Assembly (NCBI RefSeq): GCF_029266855.1
Contig: NZ_JAQSWB010000004.1
Coordinates: forward strand, 186,001-250,000
Direction of reading: 5' to 3'
DNA: 64,000 nt
Origin: Fluviicola sp.
GTDB lineage: Bacteria > Bacteroidota > Bacteroidia > Flavobacteriales_D > Crocinitomicaceae
The translations under genes and the position numbers were made by a program. A model generated the notes under the pieces. That model was not told the origin of the DNA, did not search any database, and worked only from the letters and a program-made list of their open reading frames with translations. Shown here piece after piece: positions 54,686 to 63,756 of this stretch. Position 1 is the first letter of the stretch. Each line of letters begins with the position of its first letter.

Positions 54686-54761
54686 TTCGAAATTTTACAT
54701 TTTTTGAAATGATTTTTGCTTTTTGCATTTTGCATTTTCAATTAAATAGTAACTTTCAACT

Positions 54762-55688
54762 ATGTTAATTACTGTACTTATCCTCTTACTGACCTTAGTG
54801 GTGGTTCCGTTGATGTCCTTCTATTTCGGAACTCCCTTAAATACGCTGCAAACCGAAGTACTCACCGACATGGGGATCGTCCTGGCAATCGTAACCGGGG
54901 TTTGTTTTCTTCTTGGAGAAATCACCAGGAATTATTCCCAAATCGATAAACTCTGGAGTATTATTCCGATCTATTATGTCTGGCATATTGCATACGCCGG
55001 GGATTTTGAACCGCGGTTGGTTTTAATGGCTGTGGTAGTAAGCATCTGGGGAATACGTTTAACCTATAACTTTGGACGAAGAGGTGCTTATCAATGGAAG
55101 TTCTGGACAGGAGAAGAAGATTACCGCTGGGGCGTTCTGCGAAAAAAGCCGGGTTTCAGCAATCGCTTTGTTTGGATGCTGTTCAATTTGTTCTTTATTT
55201 GCTCGTATCAGGGCTCCCTCATTTTCCTGTTTACTCTTCCCGCATTAACCGGTTTGGGGAACTCGGCTCCGGCTGCAATCCAGGTTTGGGATTGGCTTAT
55301 TGCCGCTGCAATAATTATCGCGGTTGTCATTGAGTATATAGCAGATCAGCAACAGTATGACTTTCAGAGCGAAAAGTACCGCAGGATCAATAAGGGTGAA
55401 GACCTTGGTCCCTATGCAAAGGGATTTGTAGATACGGGATTATGGAAATTGGTTCGCCACCCGAATTATGCCATGGAACAAACTATCTGGATCCTGTTTT
55501 ACGGTTTCAGTATTGTTGCAACCGGAGAATGGATCAACTGGTCTATGGGAGGTTGTTTATTGTTAGTCATCCTATTCAAAGGAAGCTCTGACTTTTCAGA
55601 AGAACTGACTGCCGGCAAATACCCGGAATATATCAATTATAAGCGAAAAACTCCCCGGTTTATTCCTTTTATAAAGTTTGGAAAGTAA
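54762..55688 (+). CDS. DUF1295 (steroid 5-alpha-reductase-like) membrane protein
   Basis: 308 residues with about seven membrane segments. The C-terminal half carries the DUF1295 signature: 'DQQQYDFQSEKYRR', 'GLWKLVRHPNYAMEQTIW' (the Arg-His-Pro-Asn-Tyr motif also found in isoprenylcysteine methyltransferase and 5-alpha-reductase relatives) and 'KYPEYINYKRKTPRFIPF'. The fold is that of NADPH-dependent reductases or methyltransferases acting on hydrophobic substrates; the actual substrate is unknown. Confidence 0.85.
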   Translation: MLITVLILLLTLVVVPLMSFYFGTPLNTLQTEVLTDMGIVLAIVTGVCFLLGEITRNYSQIDKLWSIIPIYYVWHIAYAGDFEPRLVLMAVVVSIWGIRLTYNFGRRGAYQWKFWTGEEDYRWGVLRKKPGFSNRFVWMLFNLFFICSYQGSLIFLFTLPALTGLGNSAPAAIQVWDWLIAAAIIIAVVIEYIADQQQYDFQSEKYRRINKGEDLGPYAKGFVDTGLWKLVRHPNYAMEQTIWILFYGFSIVATGEWINWSMGGCLLLVILFKGSSDFSEELTAGKYPEYINYKRKTPRFIPFIKFGK

Positions 55689-55768
55689 ATTGAATGGACT
55701 TTAAGACATCAGGATGTTAAGACTATAAGACTATTCAATTATTTCAAGTTTTTCAACACCTTTGTATT

Positions 55769-56815
55769 ATGAAAGTATTGGTCGTGGGGTGTGGTGTTGC
55801 CGGAATTTGTTTAGCACATGAATTGCTACAGGCTGATTGTGAGGTACAACTCATCGATAAGGGGCAAAACGTTTCCTCAAGCGTGGCAGCGGGAATCATT
55901 AACCCGATCGTTTTCAGACGCATGACGCTGAGTTGGCGCGTCTCGGAATTCATCCCTTTTGCTTATAACAGATACCGTGAATTGGAACATAAAACAGGCG
56001 TCTCATTTTTTCATCCTTTGGTGATTCGCCGTTTATTTGCCTCAGAACAGGAATTGGAATTTTGGAAGAAAAAACAAAACCTGCCCGAATATTCGGATTA
56101 TATGGAAACGCTCACGAAGGAAGACCTGGAATTCCCTCTTGAACAAAATACCTTTGGCACTGCACGTGTAAAACAGGCTTCTTATATTGATGCCAAAGGT
56201 TTTATACGGGCTAACCGGGATTACTTTCAATCAAAGAACCTGTTGCTGGAAGAGAACTTCAACCACGATGAACTGAACCCCGCAGAAGCTGTTTATAAAG
56301 GAACCAGGTATGATTTCATTGTTTTTGCCGAAGGAAAAGATTCAACTTACAATCCGCTTTTCGGGTATTTACCGCTGCAACAAACAAAGGGTGAAGTACT
56401 GACCATCCGGTCCGAAACAATGTATTCCGATGAATCGTTGAACCGCAAATGTTTTTTACTTCCTTTGGGAAACAATGAATTCAAGGCAGGTTCAACCTAT
56501 GTTTGGAACACGGATGACACCATTCCAACGGAAGAAGGTCTTCAAACAATCACGGAAAATCTAAAATCGATCACTTCCGAACCTTACGAAGTTTTGGAAC
56601 ATAATGCCGGTGTTCGTCCTACTGTTTTAGACCGCAGGCCATTATTGGGTTTACATCCGGAATACCCGAAAATAGCCATCGCGAACGGTTTGGGAGCAAA
56701 AGGATATATGCTTGCCCCGCTTCTGATGAATGAACTGGTACAGCATTTGTTTGAGGGAAAAGAAATTCCCAAAGATTCGCACATCAACAGGTTTGCGTAT
56801 TCTAAGCATTCTTAA
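55769..56815 (+). CDS. FAD-dependent oxidoreductase of the DAO (D-amino-acid oxidase) family
   Basis: 348 residues. The dinucleotide-binding motif 'KVLVVGCGVAGICLAHEL' (GxGxxG) is at residues 2-19, followed by 'VQLIDKG' with the ribose-binding acidic residue and 'SSVAAGIINPIVFRR', typical of DAO and MnmC-like oxidases. The C-terminal 'ANGLGAKGYMLAPLLM' contacts FAD. It should oxidise an amine or amino acid and produce peroxide or pass electrons on; the substrate is unknown. Its last 14 bases overlap the end of the convergent antiporter gene. Confidence 0.85.
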   Translation: MKVLVVGCGVAGICLAHELLQADCEVQLIDKGQNVSSSVAAGIINPIVFRRMTLSWRVSEFIPFAYNRYRELEHKTGVSFFHPLVIRRLFASEQELEFWKKKQNLPEYSDYMETLTKEDLEFPLEQNTFGTARVKQASYIDAKGFIRANRDYFQSKNLLLEENFNHDELNPAEAVYKGTRYDFIVFAEGKDSTYNPLFGYLPLQQTKGEVLTIRSETMYSDESLNRKCFLLPLGNNEFKAGSTYVWNTDDTIPTEEGLQTITENLKSITSEPYEVLEHNAGVRPTVLDRRPLLGLHPEYPKIAIANGLGAKGYMLAPLLMNELVQHLFEGKEIPKDSHINRFAYSKHS

Positions 56816-59024
56816 GAATATCCCGAAGGTAGATACGGATCCGTTTATTTGAACCAACAATCCAAATAACATCATCTGCCTGAAAAGTGATATCGGGATC
56901 CGGATTTACAATGCGTTCATCGTCACGCTCCAACCCGACTACGATTCCTTTGCACATTTCGCGCATCCTGGAATGACGCATTGTTTGACCGATCAAACCG
57001 GAATCTTCCGGAATGGAGAATGAATGCAAACCAACCTGAATAGAATCTGACTTTGGTTCTATTTGTTTTTCCGTAACGGTAATGTAATTTTTAAATGCGG
57101 TCAGCTGCTCATCCGTTCCAATGACCGAAATCACGTCATTCGGATAAAGTATATGGTCTTGCCTCGGAATATTAATCGTAACATCTCCCCGTTCAATAAT
57201 TACGATGTTGACTCCAAATGTTTCGCGCAGTTTCATTGAACTTAAAGGCAGACCGATAATCGGTGAGCGGCCGTCCAGGGTAAAAGTTGTTAAATGAGAA
57301 TCCCAGGGAGCAAGGTAGTTTTTCTCCTTTTGAGCCAGTTCACGCTCGTGAAAATTCAGGAGGAACCTGGATTCGATCTTGCCATAGAATCGCTTGATCC
57401 GGTGTCTTTGTGTAATAAAAAACAAGGCACTTACAAGCACTCCGATTAAGGCTGCAAGCGGTGAATAATAGGTTGCGAAAACAAATCCGACAAAGAAAAT
57501 AGCCAACGCGATGCGGGAAATGATCAGGGCGAGCAACGGACCGCGATAAAGTGGTTTTGTCCAGATATTTGCATAGGTTTGTGAGGGACCACGTCTGAAG
57601 GCAAGTGCGTATAAAAACGGGGCGATCATCAATAAGGTAAGTGTTACGATCAATAGATCTTTCCATTCACTTTCATCGAAAAACGGAGCCAAAAACCGGT
57701 TGGAAAGCAGGATAATACTAACAATGATCACCGAAAAAATAAGCGTGTTGATCAGGTAAAAGCGAATGAGTTTTTTCCAGTCACTCGCCTCGGTAACCTG
57801 CTGTGTTCCCTGACTGTATCTGTACAATCGGTTCTTCCATTTTACCGGCATTTTCACTGTCACCCAATCCGACATTCTCCCGGAAAAACCAATCATATAA
57901 GGTGTTGTAAACGTAGTAATTACCGAAACAGCTACTGCTACCGGGTATAAAAAATCACTGGTTACGCCCAGAGTAACTCCAAGAGTTGCAATAATAAATG
58001 AGAATTCTCCGATTTGCGACAAACTCATCCCGGTTTGTACAGCTACTTTGATCGGCTGACCGGCAAACAGGGCTCCAATCGTTGCGAAGATGGGTTTTCC
58101 GATCAAAAGTACCAGTGTTGAGATTCCGATCGGCAAAGCGTATTCAACCAGCATGTTCGGGTCCAGTAACATCCCTACCGAAACAAAGAAGATCGCTCCG
58201 AACAAATCCTTGACGGATTGAACTAGATGTTCGATTTTTTCCACTTTCGGTGTTTCAGCCAAAATGGAACCCATAATGAATGCTCCCAATGCAGGTGAAA
58301 ATCCGGCCTGAGAAGACAAAACCACCATTAAAAAACAAAGTGCCAGGGAAAGAACAAGCAGTGTTTCATCATTCAGATATCTCTTTAAACGCTTGAACAG
58401 GGTAGGCAGGAAGAAAATCCCCGAAACAAACCACAAGACCAGGAAGAAGATCAGTTTGATAATGGAAAAGATCATCTCTATTCCTTCAAATGAACGGCTA
58501 ATAGAAACAGTAGAAAGGATCACCATCAGTACAACCGCTACCAAATCTTCAATGATCAGAGCACCCAGTACAATTCCGGCAAATTTCTGACTCTTCACTC
58601 CCAGTTCATCAAAAGCACGGAAAATAATTGTTGTGGAAGCAATACTGAGAATCCCACCCATAAACAGGCTGTCCATCATCCCCCAGCCCATGACCACTCC
58701 AACGTTATATCCGATCAGGAAAGTCATCCCAACTCCCATAAGTGAGGTGATCACAGCCACGTTTCCAACCTTCAATAATTTCTTGAAACTGAATTCGAGA
58801 CCAAGACCAAATAAAAGAAATATTACGCCGATTTCTGCCCAGGTTTTAATCCCGTCTGATTCTACAACAGTAGGAAAGAAGTTAAAATACGGCCCGACAA
58901 GAACTCCTGCTATGATGTATCCAAGAACCACCGGCTGACGTAACATTTTGAAAATGATCGTCATCACGGCCGCTGCACCTAAGATCAATGCCAAATCGAT
59001 GATTAACTCCGGAACATGTCCCAT
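56802..59024 (-). CDS. CPA2-family cation:proton antiporter with two TrkA-C domains
   Basis: 740 residues. An N-terminal antiporter domain of about 12-13 helices covers about 1-400, with 'GYIIAGVLVGPY', 'GLGLEFSFKKLLK', 'LGALIIEDLVAVVLMVILS' and 'FVSVGMLLDPNML', as in KefB/CPA2 proteins. A second membrane part with about four segments follows, then two RCK_C (TrkA-C) domains at about 575-740. The usual RCK_N nucleotide-binding domain is absent. It likely exchanges K+ or Na+ for protons at the inner membrane under control of a ligand bound by the C-domains. Confidence 0.88.
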   Translation of the reverse strand: MGHVPELIIDLALILGAAAVMTIIFKMLRQPVVLGYIIAGVLVGPYFNFFPTVVESDGIKTWAEIGVIFLLFGLGLEFSFKKLLKVGNVAVITSLMGVGMTFLIGYNVGVVMGWGMMDSLFMGGILSIASTTIIFRAFDELGVKSQKFAGIVLGALIIEDLVAVVLMVILSTVSISRSFEGIEMIFSIIKLIFFLVLWFVSGIFFLPTLFKRLKRYLNDETLLVLSLALCFLMVVLSSQAGFSPALGAFIMGSILAETPKVEKIEHLVQSVKDLFGAIFFVSVGMLLDPNMLVEYALPIGISTLVLLIGKPIFATIGALFAGQPIKVAVQTGMSLSQIGEFSFIIATLGVTLGVTSDFLYPVAVAVSVITTFTTPYMIGFSGRMSDWVTVKMPVKWKNRLYRYSQGTQQVTEASDWKKLIRFYLINTLIFSVIIVSIILLSNRFLAPFFDESEWKDLLIVTLTLLMIAPFLYALAFRRGPSQTYANIWTKPLYRGPLLALIISRIALAIFFVGFVFATYYSPLAALIGVLVSALFFITQRHRIKRFYGKIESRFLLNFHERELAQKEKNYLAPWDSHLTTFTLDGRSPIIGLPLSSMKLRETFGVNIVIIERGDVTINIPRQDHILYPNDVISVIGTDEQLTAFKNYITVTEKQIEPKSDSIQVGLHSFSIPEDSGLIGQTMRHSRMREMCKGIVVGLERDDERIVNPDPDITFQADDVIWIVGSNKRIRIYLRDILKNA

Positions 59025-59342
59025 GAAAATTGTTTTGCGGTCTAATTAAAAAACCAATTTGTGCTGATTCTTAAAATTAGGAAAAATGCCCTGATTTTGA
59101 ATTAAAAGGAGATTAAAATACTTGAGAATCGGTCGAAACGGTTAAAACGCAGTTAAACTGAATGGACTCAGGATAGTTTTCGTCATTTAATCGTTGCTTT
59201 TATGCACCTTTACCTTCTTGCTCTACGTCATACTAACACATGAATCATACATCTACATTCTTTTTTCAAAAAAAGTTTCTTTTCCATGCAGCGAAAACGG
59301 GTTTTTGTTCTCTATTAAAAAGAACACCCTTAAAATACTGAT
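59025..59342. other. Divergent intergenic region with an inverted repeat
   Basis: This 318-base gap separates the antiporter and the lipoprotein gene. TGTTCT (59306-59311) and AGAACA (59321-59326) form an inverted repeat with a nine-base spacer just before the lipoprotein start, as an operator might. No TAnnTTTG promoter and no open frame are seen. Confidence 0.45.
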
Positions 59343-59981
59343 ATGAAAAGAACACTTTTAATCCCGATTGCCGCTTCTGCTGTGATACTTTTGCTCGCAA
59401 TTGCCTGTAAAAAGAACAACCCGACAGCACCCGTCAATCCATGTCCGGAAGATACTCCTTGTTCGTTCTGTTTCGGTGAAAACCTGGAATTGGGAACTGA
59501 CAACCTGATCATTTCAACAACTTATGCACAGCAGGCTCCCTTCATGCTATACAGTCAAAATGTAGGTTTAAGTCCATTGTTAAGCGAAACCCCTACCGGT
59601 TTCTACGGTGCCCAGGGCGGCGTTTCAATAGCGTTCAACAGTGCAAACATGCTTGCCTGTGTTTCCAACAAAATCACTTTTGTACATGGCCGTATGTCAA
59701 ACAATACAAATCCTTTCCCGGAATTGGTGAATGTACAGTTTCCCGGAACTCCTCTGATCACTACCGTCCCGGATTCCCTGAATTACTTTTTAAATCCTTA
59801 TGGCTACACCGTGGAGCGCTACTTCCAACCGGGTTTGGTCTGGATGTCTCAGAACCCCGGGGATAATTTTATAGGAGTGGTCGATTCGATCATCATCCGC
59901 GGACCTGAATTTGAAACCGTAACGGTCGGTGCAAACTTGTTTGAATCGGAATTACGCAGTATTTGTGTTGCACATGAATAA
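59343..59981 (+). CDS. Lipoprotein of unknown function
   Basis: 212 residues. Lipobox 'LLAIAC' with Cys near residue 22, then 'KKNNPTAPVNPCPEDTPCSFCFGENLE', which holds three cysteines in a CxxxxxCxxC spacing. The rest is beta-rich, with 'NKITFVHGRMSNN' and 'VDSIIIRGPEFETVTVGANLFESEL', and could be a small carbohydrate-binding-like domain. I do not recognise the family. It lies 63 bases upstream of the ECF sigma gene in the same direction and could belong to the same transcript, possibly as a target or ligand-sensing partner. Confidence 0.62.
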   Translation: MKRTLLIPIAASAVILLLAIACKKNNPTAPVNPCPEDTPCSFCFGENLELGTDNLIISTTYAQQAPFMLYSQNVGLSPLLSETPTGFYGAQGGVSIAFNSANMLACVSNKITFVHGRMSNNTNPFPELVNVQFPGTPLITTVPDSLNYFLNPYGYTVERYFQPGLVWMSQNPGDNFIGVVDSIIIRGPEFETVTVGANLFESELRSICVAHE

Positions 59982-60044
59982 TTAACCTTTTTAATACACC
60001 TCAGGGAAGTCCGCCACAGCGAACCTCTCTTTTTACCAGTTCTA

Positions 60045-60587
60045 TTGAAATTCAGTTCTATCCATATAGCCCTTGATGCCTTTCGGGATTCTCTTGATCC
60101 CAAAGCGTTCAATGCTATTTATAAAATGCTGTCGCCTAAACTTTACTATGTGTGTCTCCGTTACCTGAAAAACGATGCGGATGCACAGGATGCGCTCCAG
60201 GAAACCTTTGTTACAGCTTATCGAAAAATAGACTCTTTCCAGGGCCAGGGGAGCTTTGAAGGCTGGATTCGCAGGATTGCTGTAAACACGTGTTTAGCTA
60301 AACTTCGAATTGATAAAAAGCAGTTTGAACAGGAGGATTACGACCTGGATAAGGCGCGAATTCTGCCGGAAGAAGAAGAGTATCTTCAAAAAGAAGAAAC
60401 GGAAGCCAGGTTACTCCTTGCATTAAAGGAATTGCCGGACGGATACCGGACCATTATTAATCTCGCTATTCTGGAAGATTATTCTCACCGTGAGATAGGT
60501 GAATTACTGAATATCACGGAAAGTACTTCCCGCTCGCAATTAACCAGGGCAAAAGCTGCATTGAAACTTAAACTGGAACAAAGATGA
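60045..60587 (+). CDS. ECF-type RNA polymerase sigma factor
   Basis: 180 residues from a TTG at 60045-60047. The first in-frame ATG (residue 28) would cut into region 2, and no ATG lies closer upstream in frame, so the TTG is preferred. Region 2 is 'LYYVCLRYLKNDADAQDALQETFVTAYRKI...FEGWIRRIAVNTCL', and region 4 is 'LLLALKELPDGYRTIINLAILEDYSHREIGELL' followed by the helix-turn-helix. It should direct polymerase to envelope- or stress-related promoters. Its stop overlaps the ATG of the next gene in ATGA, the usual sign of a sigma/anti-sigma pair. Confidence 0.9.
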   Translation: MKFSSIHIALDAFRDSLDPKAFNAIYKMLSPKLYYVCLRYLKNDADAQDALQETFVTAYRKIDSFQGQGSFEGWIRRIAVNTCLAKLRIDKKQFEQEDYDLDKARILPEEEEYLQKEETEARLLLALKELPDGYRTIINLAILEDYSHREIGELLNITESTSRSQLTRAKAALKLKLEQR

Positions 60588-62065
60588 AAAACAGCGAACA
60601 TAAACAGTTGGATCAACTTCTGAAGGATAAATTATCCGATGGAACAGCATCTGTTCCTGATTTCGTATGGGACAGAATTGAAGAAGAGCTTTTCCCCGAA
60701 AAGAAGAGACGTGGTTTCTTCTGGTGGTTTTTCAGCGGACTGTGCCTGGTGGTAATCGGTGGTCTGTTAGGGGTCGCTTTCTCCGGTCAAAAAACTCATT
60801 CTCAAAATACTTCTCTTTCAAATAATTCTGTTCCGGAACAATTAAATACTCCCGTTTTAAGAACGCAGCATTCAATGCGCAAGAATAAATTTATAACTCT
60901 GAATCCCGCTAAAACAAAGGGTAGTTTGTCCGCCGCGGCGGACGAACATGCAACCAAAGCAGGCAAATACTTTGATTCCAATCCCGATAGCTATCGGAAT
61001 GCAACTAAAACAAGCAAACACTCCGATTCCCCCCACCATACCTATCAGAATACCAATCTCCGGCAAAAAAAGTCCGGATCCTCACTAAAAAAACAGTCCG
61101 GATCCCAAACAAAGTCTGTCTCCTCTAATTCCGGAAAATTGCTTTCTGAAAAAACACAAACTGACCCACTGCAACCTTCGAATGGAAAGCAGGAATCCCT
61201 CAACAACCGGTCCACTGACCAAAATTCAACTGATCCGGCTACTCATTCAACTTCTGAAAATCAAGCAACGCAGGCAAAAGCCGAATCTGCAATAAAAGCC
61301 GATTCAATAAGCAGGAAAGAATTGAGCTATGCCGAAATACTGGATTTGGTCAAACGCGATTTTTCTAATAATCCGGATGAATTGGATGAGAACAAAAAGA
61401 ATTCATTGTTCTCTCTGGGGATTTATGGAGGACCGTCACTGTATAATACTGCTGCTTTTAAAGATTATTTCTCTTCCGGACAATTGAGTAAGCGCACCTT
61501 TGCTTCTTCGGGATTTGAACTTGGATTGCATGCCCGTTTCAAAATCGGGAATCGTTTCCGGATTTACGCCGGTTTGGCTTTCAACCAAAAACAAACGCAA
61601 TTCAATTACAATTTGGCCATTACCGAATTCGATTACTTCACTTATCTTGTGAATGGAGAAAAAGTGCCCCTGGCAAATATCCGGGATGACGGAGCAAACA
61701 GTTGCTTCCTGGCAAAAGATGTCCTGGTTCGTTACCAAATACAATCGGCTTTAATTTCTTTGGGAACACAATTTGAATTTCTTAAAATGGGAAGATTCTC
61801 TGCAGCAGCTGATCTCAGACTTTCCTGCAATATTTACTCATCGCTCAAACTCAAAGAAACAAGGGTTCTGGATATTCAAAAGCCAAATTCGGAGAACTTC
61901 AGTTACTTCCAACCGGGAGCTGGCCTACTCTTAAATTATGAGATAAACAGCTGGATCTCTGTCGGATTATCGCCGTTCTTCAGTAAACAATTCTATTTAA
62001 AGGAATCGTCTTCACGAAAGATGGATGAGTTGGTAATTCCGGTAACTGTTTCGTTTAATTTATAA
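60584..62065 (+). CDS. Membrane-anchored putative anti-sigma protein with long linker and C-terminal beta-barrel-like domain
   Basis: 493 residues in four parts. An N-terminal cytoplasmic helix-rich piece (1-43, 'VWDRIEEELFPEKKRR') is followed by one membrane segment (about 44-67, 'GFFWWFFSGLCLVVIGGLLG') and a Ser/Thr/Gln/Lys-rich linker (about 68-270). The last part, about 275-493, has amphipathic strands like an outer-membrane barrel ('FELGLHARFKIGNRFRIYAG', 'SFNL' end). Position after the sigma gene suggests that part one binds sigma. The linker is long enough to cross the periplasm, so the chain might span both membranes. The linker DNA holds two palindromes and a 51-base tandem repeat. 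Confidence 0.72.
   Translation: MKNSEHKQLDQLLKDKLSDGTASVPDFVWDRIEEELFPEKKRRGFFWWFFSGLCLVVIGGLLGVAFSGQKTHSQNTSLSNNSVPEQLNTPVLRTQHSMRKNKFITLNPAKTKGSLSAAADEHATKAGKYFDSNPDSYRNATKTSKHSDSPHHTYQNTNLRQKKSGSSLKKQSGSQTKSVSSNSGKLLSEKTQTDPLQPSNGKQESLNNRSTDQNSTDPATHSTSENQATQAKAESAIKADSISRKELSYAEILDLVKRDFSNNPDELDENKKNSLFSLGIYGGPSLYNTAAFKDYFSSGQLSKRTFASSGFELGLHARFKIGNRFRIYAGLAFNQKQTQFNYNLAITEFDYFTYLVNGEKVPLANIRDDGANSCFLAKDVLVRYQIQSALISLGTQFEFLKMGRFSAAADLRLSCNIYSSLKLKETRVLDIQKPNSENFSYFQPGAGLLLNYEINSWISVGLSPFFSKQFYLKESSSRKMDELVIPVTVSFNL
60928..61050. repeat. Palindromes and 51-bp tandem repeat inside the linker coding region
   Basis: GTCCGCCGCGGCGGAC (60928-60943) and CCGATAGCTATCGG (60984-60997) are perfect palindromes of types dispersed in Bacteroidota genomes. 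Each precedes a copy of a repeat beginning ATGCAAC (60948 and 60999, period 51 bases). The copies encode similar runs, HATKAGKYFDS and NATKTSKHSDS, so the frame is kept. Confidence 0.75.
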
Positions 62066-62111
62066 ACCGAACACCCTTTTTTTCAGCATCGTGTGAAAGA
62101 AAATTGGGGAA

Positions 62112-62150
62112 AAGAGCATCTGTTATCAGCGGATGCTCTTTTTTATTTTC
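62112..62150 (+). terminator. Terminator of the ECF sigma operon
   Basis: AAGAGCATC (62112-62120) pairs with GATGCTCTT (62132-62140) and is followed by TTTTATTTTC. It lies 46 bases after the stop codon of the regulator gene. Confidence 0.88.
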
Positions 62151-62208
62151 AAGCTGCCCGGGATTCGATTTTTGTTTTAACTTAGTCGCAACTTAAAAAA
62201 CACTATTC

Positions 62209-63660
62209 ATGAAAAAGAACTCTTTAACCCTTTTCTTAGGGGGAGTAACTGTTATTGGTTTAGCAGTACTCACCAATTGCACTTCCGGAACGGATACCGA
62301 GGTCGAAAGTGGCTACGAAACCAGCAGTTCACCCGATTCACTTTGTTTGGTAGATCCAAGCTGGTTCCCCCACAGTCAGACACCCGCACCCCAGGAAGGA
62401 CCCGGAAGTCCCTTCGACACTTCAAGCACAACCAATCAGATTTTTCACCAATGGTCCTGGAACAAATTCCTATGGCTCACTAAACCGGATCAGGGCGGAA
62501 ATCCTTTATTCCTAAATCAAAGCAAAGTGCAACAGGTTACTTCTCACATGGCAACTGTGAATATCCCGAGCGGAGCAATGGTTGTACTTCAGGATACAGC
62601 CCAGGCCGGATCGGAAAGTGCCGTATTGCAAACAAACCCGGATTACAATAACGGAACCGGCGCAATGGTTTATTATTCGATCCACATGAATCCGCTGATG
62701 TATAATGCAGGTCTTAATTTCGCATCCATGATTAAGAACGGTCAATTACCAGCTACCAATGAGGCTTCATTCCCTGTTGGTTCGTTTGAATTAAAGGTTG
62801 CGTGGGTCCCTCTTTCAGCAATTCCTGCTGCGAAACAATCGGAGTATTACACAACGACCGCATCGCTCTCTACAAACAATGGAGCATCTTTCACAAATAC
62901 ACAGGTTGCATTAATTGGAATGCACGTCGTTGGTGTTGTTCAAAATCACCCTGAATTCATTTGGGCAACATTTGAACACGATGATCTGTCTCCGGATTAC
63001 AACTGGGAAGCCAATTCTGCAAGTTCCGCTACTGATCAGCTTTTGTTCAAAAATGGAACTGTAAGCGGCCTTAACGGAATTTTGTATGACAGCGATACAG
63101 AATTAGGAGAAACTCCTTACCAGGTATACGATTTGTTTCAATATGGAATTCCGCGCAATTCGGATGGTACATTCATGAATACTTCGCAATCGGAACCCGC
63201 AGATTTTCAGAATGTAGATGGGATTAATCAATGTGTGAAATCGCAATTGGATGATGTATGGGCTAATTATTTTTACAACGGATCTATCTGGCTGAACACG
63301 GATGGTAAAACTCCATTGCAGCAGGCACAACTGATCGATAGTCTAGCGGGAAATATAAGCAATGCAACTCCGGGAAGCTTTGCCCGTGGTAGTTTGAATT
63401 GTGCCAATGTTACAATGGAAACTTTCACCCAAACATTTGAAACCAGCATGAGCGGGATCAATGCGGGTAATTTGGCGAATTGTTTCTCCTGCCACAGTGG
63501 TCAGTCCTTTTCTTATAATGGTGACAGTTTATCACCGGTTTATCTGAGCCACACTTTCCAGGAATATTTACTTGAACAGCAGGGAAGTTCCTTTAAGAAG
63601 GCTGAAAGCATCAAGTCCAAAGCAGAACAACGCGTGCTGAAACGTATGCAGAAAAAATAG
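62209..63660 (+). CDS. Lipoprotein with a single c-type heme motif
   Basis: 483 residues. Lipobox 'VLTNC' with Cys near residue 24. The central part is beta-rich and Trp/Asn-rich ('NQIFHQWSWNKFLWLTKPD', 'HVVGVVQNHPEFIWATFEHDD'). Near the C-terminus, 'NAGNLANCFSCHSGQSFS' gives one CxxCH heme-attachment motif (C425, C428, H429). This fits a membrane-attached monoheme protein on the periplasmic or outer face. I recall uncharacterised proteins with the 'WSWNKFLWL' run in other bacteria but know no assigned function. It follows the ECF operon terminator, so it is a separate transcript, and has its own terminator. Confidence 0.68.
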   Translation: MKKNSLTLFLGGVTVIGLAVLTNCTSGTDTEVESGYETSSSPDSLCLVDPSWFPHSQTPAPQEGPGSPFDTSSTTNQIFHQWSWNKFLWLTKPDQGGNPLFLNQSKVQQVTSHMATVNIPSGAMVVLQDTAQAGSESAVLQTNPDYNNGTGAMVYYSIHMNPLMYNAGLNFASMIKNGQLPATNEASFPVGSFELKVAWVPLSAIPAAKQSEYYTTTASLSTNNGASFTNTQVALIGMHVVGVVQNHPEFIWATFEHDDLSPDYNWEANSASSATDQLLFKNGTVSGLNGILYDSDTELGETPYQVYDLFQYGIPRNSDGTFMNTSQSEPADFQNVDGINQCVKSQLDDVWANYFYNGSIWLNTDGKTPLQQAQLIDSLAGNISNATPGSFARGSLNCANVTMETFTQTFETSMSGINAGNLANCFSCHSGQSFSYNGDSLSPVYLSHTFQEYLLEQQGSSFKKAESIKSKAEQRVLKRMQKK

Positions 63661-63673
63661 TTTGAAAACAGTA

Positions 63674-63706
63674 AAAAGCCGGGAGAAATTCTTCCGGCTT
63701 TTCTAT
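63674..63706 (+). terminator. Terminator of the heme-motif lipoprotein gene
   Basis: AAAAGCCGG (63674-63682) and CCGGCTTTT (63694-63702) form a nine-base stem, followed by CTATTT. It is 13 bases after the stop codon and may also serve the convergent gene at the right edge. Confidence 0.82.
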
Positions 63707-63756
63707 TTAATAAGTTAATTTCCTCCTTCATTGCAAGCAAAGGAAAGGGTTAAATA

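Noticed and set aside
54690-54760. Short TTTTGCATTTTGCATTTTC run as a possible repeat element
   Set aside because: Simple low-complexity A/T-rich drift between two genes, too short to support a call.
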